In this document: in pieces, positions 40,971 through 48,914 of the stretch
Layout: the number at the start of each line of letters is the position of its first letter
Numbering within the stretch: the stretch's first letter is position 1
Assembly (NCBI GenBank): GCA_022841905.1
Contig: JALHQO010000004.1
Location: 62,001 to 126,000 of the forward strand
DNA: 64,000 bases
Source of the DNA: Hyphomonadaceae bacterium
GTDB taxonomy: Bacteria; Pseudomonadota; Alphaproteobacteria; Caulobacterales; Aquidulcibacteraceae
Direction of reading: 5' to 3'
Translations under genes and position numbers: made by a program
The notes under the pieces: model-generated
Databases searched by the model: none
What the model was told of the DNA's origin: nothing
What the model saw: only the letters and a program-made list of their open reading frames with translations

Positions 40971-41585
40971 ATGGATATGCATGAACTCTCTCGCTTCGCC
41001 GATCCGACCGGTCGTTGCAGCAACCCCCGCATGATCAATGCGGTCGCCGCATACTGCGGGGTAACGCTGGCAAGCGACGCTGAGATTGTCGAGGGGCAGG
41101 CGCTGGCGCAGGAGCGCATCGGCGGCGAGGTGGTGTCGGCCGCAATGCTCAAGGCCGTACAAGACATCACAGGCTCCAGCGTTTTTGTGGTGCGGGAGGG
41201 GGGCAAGGTGACGGGCTTGACCGCGTTCTTCCTTTTGCGCGCGGCGGGCATGAAGGCGTTCGACGATGGTGTCTTCGACACGGTGAACGTCAATCTCGAT
41301 TTCGTCTGGCGTCCGCGCGAGACGCCAGCCGGGGGCTATGCGTGGGGCTTTGTCGCGAGCAACGACCGCGCCGCCGGGCGGGTGGTGAAGGCTTCGCTCC
41401 TCATCCGAGAGGCGTTGCTCTGGGCCTTGCCGGGTTATACGCGCGCGGCGACTGATGACGGCGCGCGGCTGATTTTCGGATCGTTGGGTTTTGAGCCGGT
41501 TCCAGACCAGCCCACCTTGGCGCGCTACTTCCCGCGCGCGCGCGCGTTCGAGGGCCTGCTGGATGCCGGCAAGGCGGCGGCCTGA
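40971..41585 (+). CDS. Uncharacterised protein, possibly acyltransferase-like, 204 aa
   Basis: The ATG at 40971 has CCGAGGAGC eight bases upstream; MDMHELSRFADPTGRCSNPR opens the protein. The middle, VVREGGKVTGLTAFFLLRAA, and the end, RVVKASLLIREALLWALPGY then LIFGSLGFEPVPDQP, have the feel of a GNAT fold (a beta-strand core and a late L-x-x-LGFE motif), but no clear acetyl-CoA pyrophosphate loop is seen. No signal peptide. It shares one base with the next gene, a GNAT protein, so the two are translationally coupled. Confidence 0.7.
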   Translation: MDMHELSRFADPTGRCSNPRMINAVAAYCGVTLASDAEIVEGQALAQERIGGEVVSAAMLKAVQDITGSSVFVVREGGKVTGLTAFFLLRAAGMKAFDDGVFDTVNVNLDFVWRPRETPAGGYAWGFVASNDRAAGRVVKASLLIREALLWALPGYTRAATDDGARLIFGSLGFEPVPDQPTLARYFPRARAFEGLLDAGKAAA

Positions 41586-42133
41586 TGAAGGCCGGGGCGT
41601 TGCGTGTCGAGGTCGTCCGCGGCCTGGACCGATGGCTGGCGGCGCTCGCCATCCGCGCGATCGTCTATATTGGCGAGCAAGACTATTCGATCGGCGAAGA
41701 GTTTGACGGCGCAGACCTCGCCGGCGCCACCCACTTGCTGGCGCTCGAAGGCGAGGAGCCAGTCGGTGCGTGCCGCATCCGTTGGTACGCTGATTTCGCC
41801 AAGCTGGAGCGCGTCGCGGTCAAGCGTGCGCAACGCTCCGGCCGGGTGACGCGGGCGCTTTGGCGCGCGGGCGCGGAACTGGCCTCACGCAAGGGCTATC
41901 GGCTCATGCTGGGGCACATTGAGCGCAGGCTGCTGCCGTTCTGGGAACGCGCGGCTGGCTTCAGGGCGCGCGCCAATCGCGCGAGTTACTGGCTCAATCA
42001 GCGCGAATTCCTGGAAGCGATTGCAGAACTCCCACCTCATCCAGAGGCCATCTGCCTCAATTCGCCTGCGGCCATATTGCTTGAAGGCGACGCCGATTAC
42101 GCCTCGCCACAGCCCATGCTGCGTGCGTCATGA
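41585..42133 (+). CDS. GNAT-family N-acyltransferase
   Basis: This 182-residue protein shows GNAT features: EEPVGACRIRWYADFAKLER, then VAVKRAQRSGRVTRALWRAG (motif A, loop QRSGRV, with Val in place of the usual last Gly or Ala), then SRKGYRLMLGHIERRLLPFW and ERAAGFRARA (the motif B -GF- end). It overlaps its neighbours by one and four bases. The substrate is unknown; the gene set has no pathway enzyme that names it. The closest loose resemblance is to small-molecule N-acetyltransferases encoded in nitrogen-related operons. Confidence 0.78.
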   Translation: MKAGALRVEVVRGLDRWLAALAIRAIVYIGEQDYSIGEEFDGADLAGATHLLALEGEEPVGACRIRWYADFAKLERVAVKRAQRSGRVTRALWRAGAELASRKGYRLMLGHIERRLLPFWERAAGFRARANRASYWLNQREFLEAIAELPPHPEAICLNSPAAILLEGDADYASPQPMLRAS

Positions 42134-42672
42134 ACTCTGTACTTCTTAAGGTCGAACATTCTGCGCTGCTCTGCCTCAACGTCAGGCGCGAGCACGCACA
42201 TCTCTCGAGCGATGTCAGCGCCGCCCTTGTCGAACTCGCCGCAGTACTGCGCCAGGCGCGTCAACGAGGCGCGCCCGTGTTGCATGCCTACGCCCGTGTG
42301 CCGCGCAAGAGCCAGAGCGGCTACGGCGCGCTGCCAGGCCTTGAACCGCTTGCGGACGAACCTGTTTTCGCGCTCACGGGCCTTTCGGCTTTAGCCGAGC
42401 CTGCGATTCTCGAGCATGGCGCGGGCGGACTGCTGTTGGCGGGGGGCGTCTTCTCACGGGCGGGGCTCGCGAGTGCGTTGGCTGCGCAAGAGCAGGGCAT
42501 CGACGTCGCCATCTTGGCTAAGGCCTGCTTCACGCCCTGTTTCGACGGGGCGCGTGCAGCACAGATTATAGATCTTGCGAACTCAAGCGTTTCCGCAAGG
42601 GGCGCAAAACACGCGGCACTAGAGGCAAGTTGGGGGGAGAATGTGGTATGTCTGGATCGTTGGCGCACGTGA
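42130..42672 (+). CDS. Isochorismatase-fold protein lacking the usual catalytic residues
   Basis: This 180-residue protein has the isochorismatase-like order: LLKVEHSALLCLNVRREHAH, helix LVELAAVLRQARQRGAPVLH, the AYARVPRKS turn and the late GAGGLLLAGGVFSRAGLASA strand-helix. In active members, Asp in the first strand, a central Lys and a Cys in the late turn form the triad. Here the first strand reads LLCLNV (Asn for Asp) and the late turn GVFSRAG lacks the Cys. It may be a non-catalytic or binding protein. It overlaps both neighbours. Confidence 0.75.
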   Translation: MNSVLLKVEHSALLCLNVRREHAHLSSDVSAALVELAAVLRQARQRGAPVLHAYARVPRKSQSGYGALPGLEPLADEPVFALTGLSALAEPAILEHGAGGLLLAGGVFSRAGLASALAAQEQGIDVAILAKACFTPCFDGARAAQIIDLANSSVSARGAKHAALEASWGENVVCLDRWRT

Positions 42673-42881
42673 CTAAGTCGAGGCGGCCGATAGCGGCGGC
42701 CAATGCCGCGGTCAAAGCAAATGCGGAGTCACTCCGCGCATTGGCGCGTCTGATCGCAACGGCGAAGAATACCGCCCACGCGTTGGTGAATGTGGACCCT
42801 GTGGCCAAGCAGGAACTCTTGGACTGTCTTGCGCTCAGCGAACTCTGCGTCATCCGCCTAGATGGCGGTGGCTCACGCTGA
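42648..42881 (+). CDS. Small hypothetical protein, 77 aa, operon end
   Basis: The ATG at 42648 lies inside the end of the isochorismatase-like gene, with GGGGGGAGAATG upstream. The protein begins MSGSLAHVTKSRRPIAAANA and is mostly helical, with VKANAESLRALARLIATAKN and DPVAKQELLDCLALSELCVI. Two cysteines are present near the end. No family is recognised. The 25-base overlap ties it to the operon led at 40971. Confidence 0.6.
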   Translation: MSGSLAHVTKSRRPIAAANAAVKANAESLRALARLIATAKNTAHALVNVDPVAKQELLDCLALSELCVIRLDGGGSR

Positions 42882-42914
42882 GTCAAAGCCGCCCAGGCGG
42901 GTTCTGCTTTCTGA

Positions 42915-43316
42915 CTAGCGCTTCTTCAAGAGGCTCTGCTGACGGGCCAGAGCGCGCGCGACATCCACCAGGACCGCCCGGCCCTCCGGGTTGAGGCGGG
43001 CGCTGAGGATTAGGATCTCGCTGTTGGCAGGATCGTCATTTGAGCCTTGTGAGGAAGCCGCTGTTCCGCTGCGCGGAATGAGCGACATCAGCGGTGTGTT
43101 GAGCACGCGGCTGATCTGATAGAGCGTAACCGCCGCCACGCGATTGACGCCCTTTTCGTACTTCTGGATTTGCTGGAAGGTGATGCCCAGCGCCTCAGCC
43201 AGTTGAGTCTGGCTCAGGCCAACCTCAAGACGCCGTTCCCGCACGCGCGCCCCGATTTGCCGGTCAAGTTCGCCCGCCGTCCGCGAGGCGATCCGCGTGC
43301 CCGCGTTCTTAGCCAC
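42915..43316 (-). CDS. XRE-family HTH transcriptional regulator
   Basis: This 133-residue regulator starts at a GTG (43316) with GGAGGA nine bases upstream; ATGs at 43346 and 43349 lack such a site but cannot be excluded. The helix-turn-helix is textbook XRE: ARVRERRLEVGLSQTQLAEA then LGITFQQIQKYEKGVNRVAA. A Ser/Asp-rich linker and a C-terminal helix (LNPEGRAVLVDVARALARQQ) follow, as in alphaproteobacterial single-HTH regulators. It converges on the four-gene operon. Confidence 0.87.
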   Translation of the reverse strand: MAKNAGTRIASRTAGELDRQIGARVRERRLEVGLSQTQLAEALGITFQQIQKYEKGVNRVAAVTLYQISRVLNTPLMSLIPRSGTAASSQGSNDDPANSEILILSARLNPEGRAVLVDVARALARQQSLLKKR

Positions 43317-43657
43317 CAAAACATTCCTCCAGTCCCGTTTGACCATCATGCAATAGCGCCAACGGCTTGCATACCTCAATGGCCTGAGAATGCGACCTAT
43401 GGGTGCGGGGGAGCCGGGCGCGATCGGGCCCATGGAAGCGCCCAAAGGATGAAGTATCCGTGCGGCATGGTGTGCAGTGAATTGTCGCTAACCAAAGGAC
43501 GCAGTAACGCGGTTGACCGAAGGGGATCCGGTGCTGGCGAGCGTCAGTGTATCTGAATCCGTGTACCGTTTGCGTGTAGCCATCCACTAGCGCGAACGTA
43601 GTAGGCCCCGCGGCGGAGCCGCGATTCGCCGATGGGGTTACTTCGGCGCCATCGCGG
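43317..43657. other. Intergenic stretch between XRE gene and leuB, no gene recognised
   Basis: The gap holds the promoter side of the XRE regulator and the 3' end of the leu block. Apart from the hairpin at 43609-43623 nothing is recognised. Confidence 0.5.
43609..43623 (-). terminator. Short GC hairpin downstream of leuB
   Basis: CGCGGC-GGA-GCCGCG is a perfect 6-base stem, 35 bases past the leuB stop on the minus strand. No T-run follows, so it may only pause or stabilise the end of the long ilv-leu transcript. Confidence 0.35.
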
Positions 43658-44746
43658 TCAGCCCCAGTGCATCTGGACATGGTGCGAGAACGAGACCGAG
43701 CGGAGCACATCGTCGGCGATCAGTTCTGCCATGGCTTGGCAGCCGATGTCGCCGCCAAGGTCGGCGGTGCGCGCGCCGCGATCCAGCACGTGTTCGACAG
43801 CCGCCTCAACCGCGCTCGCTTCGTCGAGCAACTTCAGTCCATAGCGCAGCAGCAGCGCGGCCGAGAGGATGGCGCCGATCGGGTTGCAGAGATCGCGCCC
43901 GGCAATGTCCGGGGCCGAACCGTGCACGGGCTCGAACAGGCCGGGGCCCTCGGCGCCGAGCGAGGCGGATGGCGCCAGCCCAATCGAGCCGCCGAGCACG
44001 GACGCTTCGTCGGAGAGGATGTCGCCAAACATGTTCTCGGTCAGGATGACGTCATAGTGGCGCGGCTTGCGGATGAGTTGCATGGCGGTGGAATCGATCA
44101 GCGCGTGTTCGAGGCGCACGTCGGGATACTCCTCCGCGTGCACGCGCGTGACCACTTCGCGCCAAAGCCGGCTCGTCTCCAGCACGTTGGCCTTGTCGAC
44201 GGAGGTCACCTTGCCTTCGCGCGCGCGCGCGGCTTGGAACGCGGCGCGGGCGATGCGCTCGATTTCGATGACGGTGTAGATGCACTGGTCGCTGGCGAAG
44301 TCTTCGCCGCGGCGCTTTTCGCCGAAATAGGCGCCGCCGGTCAGTTCGCGGAACACTACGAGATCGACGCCGGCCACGATGTCGGCGTGCAGCGGCGAGG
44401 CCGGGATCAGCGCGTCATAGATGCGCACTGGGCGGATGTTGGCGAAGAGGCCGAAGGCTTTGCGCAGTTCGAGCAAGCCTTGCTCCGGCCGGCGCGGGCT
44501 TTTGTCCCAGCGCGGGCCGCCGACGGCGCCCAGAAAGATCGCCTGCGCTTCACGACACGCGACCAGCGTCTCCTGCGTCAGCGGCTCGCCGGTGGCGTCG
44601 ATCGATGCGCCGCCGATCAGGTGTTCGTCGAACACGAAGCGATGCTGGAAACGATCGGCGACGGCATGAAGCACCTCAACCGCCGCGCGGGTGACCTCGG
44701 GCCCCACGCCGTCGCCGGGCAGGAGGGCAATTTTATACGTCTTCAT
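43658..44746 (-). CDS. leuB: 3-isopropylmalate dehydrogenase
   Basis: This 362-residue NAD-dependent enzyme oxidises and decarboxylates 3-isopropylmalate to 2-ketoisocaproate, the third step of leucine synthesis. Visible motifs: YKIALLPGDGVGPEV, LGAVGGPRWD, LRKAFGLFANIRPVR, FRELTGGAYFGEKR, VDKANVLETSRLWR and EPVHGSAPDIAGRDLCNPIG. Length is typical. It is the last gene of the ilvDCBN-leuACDB block and overlaps leuD by four bases. Confidence 0.96.
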   Translation of the reverse strand: MKTYKIALLPGDGVGPEVTRAAVEVLHAVADRFQHRFVFDEHLIGGASIDATGEPLTQETLVACREAQAIFLGAVGGPRWDKSPRRPEQGLLELRKAFGLFANIRPVRIYDALIPASPLHADIVAGVDLVVFRELTGGAYFGEKRRGEDFASDQCIYTVIEIERIARAAFQAARAREGKVTSVDKANVLETSRLWREVVTRVHAEEYPDVRLEHALIDSTAMQLIRKPRHYDVILTENMFGDILSDEASVLGGSIGLAPSASLGAEGPGLFEPVHGSAPDIAGRDLCNPIGAILSAALLLRYGLKLLDEASAVEAAVEHVLDRGARTADLGGDIGCQAMAELIADDVLRSVSFSHHVQMHWG

Positions 44747-45321
44747 GCTGTTCTCGCTTCAAAGGAGTCGATGGCGGGCAGGCGATCCACGAGCCAGCCC
44801 AAGGTGTCGACGCCGTCCAACAGGCAGCGCCGGGCAAAAGGATCGATGACAAACTTCACTGGCGGTTCGTTGCCGGCGATGAGTTCGCAGCATTCGACAT
44901 CGACCGTCACGCGCCCGCCGGGATCGGCCAGCAGGCGTGCATGCGTGTCGGCGTCAACGATGACCGGCACCAAGCCGTTCTTCAGCGCATTAGAGGCGAA
45001 GATGTCGGCGATGCCGGTGGAGACGATAACGCGGAAGCCATAATCGAGCAGCGCCCACGGCGCGTGCTCGCGCGAAGAGCCGCACGCGAAATTGTCGCCC
45101 GCGACAAGGATGCGGTGCTCGGCTGGATCGATCGTGTTCAGTTGCGCGTCCGGCACTAGCGCGCCATCGGGGCCGTAACGCCAATCGTAGAAAGCGGCCG
45201 AGCCGAGACCATCGCGCGTCGTCGTGGTGAGAAAGCGTGCCGGGATGATCTGATCGGTGTCGATGTTCGCCTGCGGCAGCACCAGTGTCCGCGAGGTGAG
45301 GCGCGTGAATTGCTCAGGCAT
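44743..45321 (-). CDS. leuD: 3-isopropylmalate dehydratase small subunit
   Basis: This 192-residue subunit forms the isomerase with LeuC that turns 2- into 3-isopropylmalate. It starts at the ATG at 45321 ([20 protein letters not shown]) behind GGAGG. The swivel-domain substrate loop is [11 protein letters not shown] and the active-site region [15 protein letters not shown]. It overlaps leuC by eight bases and leuB by four. Confidence 0.95.
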   Translation of the reverse strand: MPEQFTRLTSRTLVLPQANIDTDQIIPARFLTTTTRDGLGSAAFYDWRYGPDGALVPDAQLNTIDPAEHRILVAGDNFACGSSREHAPWALLDYGFRVIVSTGIADIFASNALKNGLVPVIVDADTHARLLADPGGRVTVDVECCELIAGNEPPVKFVIDPFARRCLLDGVDTLGWLVDRLPAIDSFEARTA

Positions 45322-46729
45322 GGGCCGCCTCCAGAAACGCGCGCGGATCGGTGAGCTTGCCGGTGACGGCGCTCGCGGCGGCGGTGGCGGGGCTGGCGAG
45401 AATGGTGCGCGCGCCTTTGCCTTGCCGGCCTTCGAAATTGCGGTTCGACGTCGAGACCGCGAGTTGCCCGGCGCCGACGAAATCACCGTTCATGGCGATG
45501 CACATGGAGCAACCCGGCAGCCGCCACTCGGCCCCGGCATCGATGAACACACGGTCCAGGCCTTCCGCTTCGGCTTGCTGCTTCACCGACTCGGAGCCGG
45601 GCACGACCAGCATGCGCACGCCTTCTTTCACGCGCCGTCCGCGCAGGACGGCAGCGGCATCGCGCAAATCCGTAAGGCGGCCATTGGTGCACGAGCCTAC
45701 GAAGACGACGTCGATCGCATGATCCGTCGTCGGCGCGCCAGCGGCGAAGCCCATGTAGTGGAGCGCTTGGCGTTCGCTGTCGTCGCGCGCGGACGGGGTC
45801 GGTGCGCCGATAGCGATGGAGGCGTCGGGCGTGGTGCCGAAGGTGGCCATTGGCGAGATAGTGGCAGCGTCAATCTGGATTTCGCTGTCGAAGCGCGCGC
45901 CATCGTCTGTCACGAACGCACGCCATTTCGCGACGGCGGCTTCGAAGTCTTCCGGCGCGTGGCGGCGGCCGCGCAGATAGGCGAAGGTCGTCTCGTCCGG
46001 GGCGATCATGCCGGCGCGGGCGCCGGCTTCGATCGACATGTTGCAGAGCGTCATCCGCCCTTCCATGCCGAGCACGCGGATGGCGTCGCCGGCGTACTCG
46101 ATGACGTGGCCCGAGCCGCCGCCGAAGCCGATGCGATTGACGACCGCAAGCGTTAGATCCTTCGCCGAAACGCCCGGCCCCAAGCGGCCATCGACGGTGA
46201 CGCGCATCTGCTTCGGCTTGCGTTGCAACAAACACTGTGTCGCCAGCACGTGTGCGACTTCTGAAGTGCCGATGCCAAACGCCAGCGCGCCGAACGCGCC
46301 ATGCGTGGCGGTATGACTGTCGCCGCAAACCACGACCATGCCCGGCTGCGTGAGCCCCAACTCCGGCGCCATCACATGCACCACGCCGCGATCATGGCTG
46401 TCCCAATCCGCCAAGCGCACGCCGTGGCGCTCGCAATTGGCGCGCAGCTGATCCACCTGAGCTGCCGCGGCGGCGGTTACGTAAGTGCGCGCTCCGCTCG
46501 CCGCTGGCGGCAACGTTGGCGTCGAGTGATCGAGCGTGGCATAGGTGCGGTCGGGGCGGCGCACGCGGAGGTCGCGCTGATTGAGTTCGGCGAATGCCTG
46601 CGGGCTGGTGACCTCGTGCACGAGGTGTAGCCCGACATAAAGAATAGCCGGCGCATCCGCCCTCTCCGGCTCCACCAGATTGGCGTCCCACAATTTGTCG
46701 AACAGCGTGCGCGGCTCAGGCGGCGGCAT
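45314..46729 (-). CDS. leuC: 3-isopropylmalate dehydratase large subunit
   Basis: This 471-residue aconitase-family subunit binds the [4Fe-4S] cluster: Cys in [14 protein letters not shown] and the pair in [12 protein letters not shown]. Other motifs are [20 protein letters not shown] and [10 protein letters not shown]. The ATG at 46729 has GGAGACGCCA before it; an earlier in-frame ATG would only add ten residues inside leuA. It overlaps leuA by 14 bases, so translation is coupled. Confidence 0.96.
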   Translation of the reverse strand: MPPPEPRTLFDKLWDANLVEPERADAPAILYVGLHLVHEVTSPQAFAELNQRDLRVRRPDRTYATLDHSTPTLPPAASGARTYVTAAAAAQVDQLRANCERHGVRLADWDSHDRGVVHVMAPELGLTQPGMVVVCGDSHTATHGAFGALAFGIGTSEVAHVLATQCLLQRKPKQMRVTVDGRLGPGVSAKDLTLAVVNRIGFGGGSGHVIEYAGDAIRVLGMEGRMTLCNMSIEAGARAGMIAPDETTFAYLRGRRHAPEDFEAAVAKWRAFVTDDGARFDSEIQIDAATISPMATFGTTPDASIAIGAPTPSARDDSERQALHYMGFAAGAPTTDHAIDVVFVGSCTNGRLTDLRDAAAVLRGRRVKEGVRMLVVPGSESVKQQAEAEGLDRVFIDAGAEWRLPGCSMCIAMNGDFVGAGQLAVSTSNRNFEGRQGKGARTILASPATAAASAVTGKLTDPRAFLEAAHA

Positions 46730-48269
46730 TGGCGTCTCCGCTTCGCCCTTGCAGCGCAACTAGCCGGTTGAGCGCGGCCACATAAGCGCGCGCGCTGGCG
46801 ACCAGCGTATCGGCGTCCGATGCGCGGCCGGATACGGAGCGGCCGTTGGCCGAGAGACGCACACTCACCGTGGCTTGCGCGTCCGTGCCCTCGGTGACGG
46901 CCTGTACCTGGTAGAGCTCAAGCGTCGCTTCATGCGGCGCGGCAGCCTTGATGGCGTTAAAGATCGCATCAACCGGGCCTGCGCCACGCGCGGTTTTCCA
47001 AACCTGCTCGTCATTGACGAGCAAATCGATCTCGGCGGTTTGCGGGCCGTCTGTGCCGGCCACAACGCGCAGGCGGGTGACCTGGATCGCTGCGTCCGCA
47101 TGGGCGATCTGATCGTCGACCAGCGCAATGATGTCTTCGTCGAAGACATGGCGCTTGCGGTCACAGAGTTCCTTGAAGCGATGGAAGGCGTCGGCGAGCG
47201 CATTGTCGCTCAAGGCGTAGCCGAGCTCTTCCAGTTTGTTTTTGAACGCATGACGGCCGGAGAGCTTTCCCATCACCAGGCTGGTCGCGCCCTGGCCGAC
47301 ATCTTCGGGCCGCATGATCTCGTAGGTCTGCGTGTTCTTCAGCATGCCATCCTGATGGATGCCGCTTTCGTGGCTGAAGGCGTTTTTGCCGACGATCGCC
47401 TTGTTGTATTGAACCGGAAAGCCAGTGATGCGCGAGACGGTTTGGCTCGCGCGCATGAGGTGCGCCGGATCAACCGCGGTCTGGAACGGCAAGTCTTCGC
47501 CGCGCACGCGCAGCGCCATCACGATCTCTTCGAGCGCTGCATTGCCGGCGCGTTCGCCCAAGCCGTTGACGGCGCACTCGATCTGGCGTGCGCCGCCTTG
47601 CACCGCGGCTAGCGAATTGGCGACGGCGAGGCCCAGATCGTTATGGCAGTGCGAAGAGAACACGACGCTGTCAGCGCCGGGAACATTGGCGATCAGATCT
47701 TCGAAGATGGCGCGGTATTCGTCCGGAAACGAATAGCCGACGGTGTCGGGGATGTTGATCGTGCCGGCGCCGGCCTTGATGGCGGCTTCGACGCAGCGGC
47801 GCAGGAAGTCGCGTTCCGTGCGCGTCGCGTCCTCGGCGCTCCATTCGACGTCGTCGGTGAAATTGCGCGCCAGCGTCACACTTGCCGTCACCGCGTCGAG
47901 CACTTGCTCTTGCGACATGTTGAGCTTGTGTTTGCGATGGATTGGCGAGGTCGAGATGAAGGTGTGAATGCGACCGCGCGGGGCTGAGCGAATGACTTCG
48001 GCGCAGCGTTCGATGTCTTTCGGGCTCGCACGCGACAGGCCGCACAGAATTGAGTTCTGGAGCACGCCACCGACGGCGCGGACAGCTTCGAAATCGCCAT
48101 TGGAGGCGGCCGGAAACCCGGCCTCAATGATATCGACGCCCATCTGTTCGAGGATGCGGCCGAGTTCGACTTTGTCTTCGAGCGTCATGGCGGCGCCCGG
48201 CGATTGCTCGCCGTCGCGCATCGTGGTGTCGAAGATCTTGACCGTGGCGGCGTTGGACTGGGCGGTCAT
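46716..48269 (-). CDS. leuA: 2-isopropylmalate synthase
   Basis: This 517-residue enzyme joins acetyl-CoA to 2-ketoisovalerate, the committed leucine step. The catalytic barrel starts [20 protein letters not shown] and includes [20 protein letters not shown] with metal-binding His residues, and [15 protein letters not shown]. The C-terminal LeuA dimer domain (about 390-510), where leucine feedback binds, is present. It follows ilvN after an 84-base gap that holds a 21-codon ORF whose stop overlaps this ATG. Confidence 0.96.
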   Translation of the reverse strand: MTAQSNAATVKIFDTTMRDGEQSPGAAMTLEDKVELGRILEQMGVDIIEAGFPAASNGDFEAVRAVGGVLQNSILCGLSRASPKDIERCAEVIRSAPRGRIHTFISTSPIHRKHKLNMSQEQVLDAVTASVTLARNFTDDVEWSAEDATRTERDFLRRCVEAAIKAGAGTINIPDTVGYSFPDEYRAIFEDLIANVPGADSVVFSSHCHNDLGLAVANSLAAVQGGARQIECAVNGLGERAGNAALEEIVMALRVRGEDLPFQTAVDPAHLMRASQTVSRITGFPVQYNKAIVGKNAFSHESGIHQDGMLKNTQTYEIMRPEDVGQGATSLVMGKLSGRHAFKNKLEELGYALSDNALADAFHRFKELCDRKRHVFDEDIIALVDDQIAHADAAIQVTRLRVVAGTDGPQTAEIDLLVNDEQVWKTARGAGPVDAIFNAIKAAAPHEATLELYQVQAVTEGTDAQATVSVRLSANGRSVSGRASDADTLVASARAYVAALNRLVALQGRSGDANAAA

Positions 48270-48331
48270 ACACTAATCCCCGTCTGCACGACTTTGAACG
48301 AGCGGGCGGCGGAGAGAGAAAACTGCGTCAT
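48266..48331 (-). CDS. Candidate 21-aa ORF translationally coupled to leuA
   Basis: An ATG at 48331 opens MTQFSLSAARSFKVVQTGIS followed by Val and a TGA that overlaps the leuA ATG as ATGA. GGAG lies ten bases upstream. It fills the only sizeable gap in the ilv-leu block. It could be a leader or coupling peptide for leuA; branched-chain residues are not unusually dense, and no hairpin with a T-run was seen. Too short for coding statistics. Confidence 0.35.
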   Translation of the reverse strand: MTQFSLSAARSFKVVQTGISV

Positions 48332-48353
48332 GGGGCGGGAGCTCCGAGAATTG

Positions 48354-48914
48354 TTAAGAAGCAAGGGGTTCGGGCGAGCGCTCGGCGTCGCCCCCCATAA
48401 GTCGATCCGCATGCGGGCCGCGATGGATCGACAGAACGCCGGTGCGCGAAATCTCGGTCAGGCCGATGGGGCGCATCAGATCGATGAAGGCGTCGACCTT
48501 CTCGCTCGCGCCGGTGACCTCAAAAATGAAGCTCTCCAGCGTCGTGTCGATCACCTTGGCGCGGAAAATATCGGCCACGCGCAGCGCTTCGATGCGGTCC
48601 TGTCCGCTGGAGCGCACCTTCACCAGAGCCAGTTCGCGCAGCACGCCAGCGGCGTCATCGGTGACATCGATGACTTGCCGCACCGAGACGATGCGGTCGA
48701 GCTGTGATTTGATCTGATCGATGGTGGCGGGCTCGCCGCGCGTCACGACCGTGATGCGCGAGGTGTGCGCCGCGGTGTCGGTCTCGGCGACTGTGAGGCT
48801 TTCGATATTGTAGCCGCGCGCCGAGAACAGACCGACGACGCGCGCCAGCACGCCTGGTTCGTTGTCCACCAAGATGGCCAGCGTGCGTGCTTCGGAGCGG
48901 GCGGAATGCGTCAT
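48354..48914 (-). CDS. ilvN: Acetolactate synthase small (regulatory) subunit
   Basis: This 186-residue subunit carries an N-terminal ACT domain (RTLAILVDNEPGVLARVVGL, FSARGYNIESLTVAETDT) that binds valine and sets feedback, and a C-terminal ALS_ss_C domain with DRIEALRVADIFRAKVIDTT. It shares one base with the ilvB stop, so the two subunits are made in step. The last residues are family-typical for the IlvH/IlvN type. Confidence 0.95.
   Translation of the reverse strand: MTHSARSEARTLAILVDNEPGVLARVVGLFSARGYNIESLTVAETDTAAHTSRITVVTRGEPATIDQIKSQLDRIVSVRQVIDVTDDAAGVLRELALVKVRSSGQDRIEALRVADIFRAKVIDTTLESFIFEVTGASEKVDAFIDLMRPIGLTEISRTGVLSIHRGPHADRLMGGDAERSPEPLAS

Noticed and set aside
43667-45043. 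458-codon frame antisense to leuB and leuD
   Set aside because: It mirrors two certain genes and arises from GC-rich codon bias; no ribosome binding site or recognisable domain.
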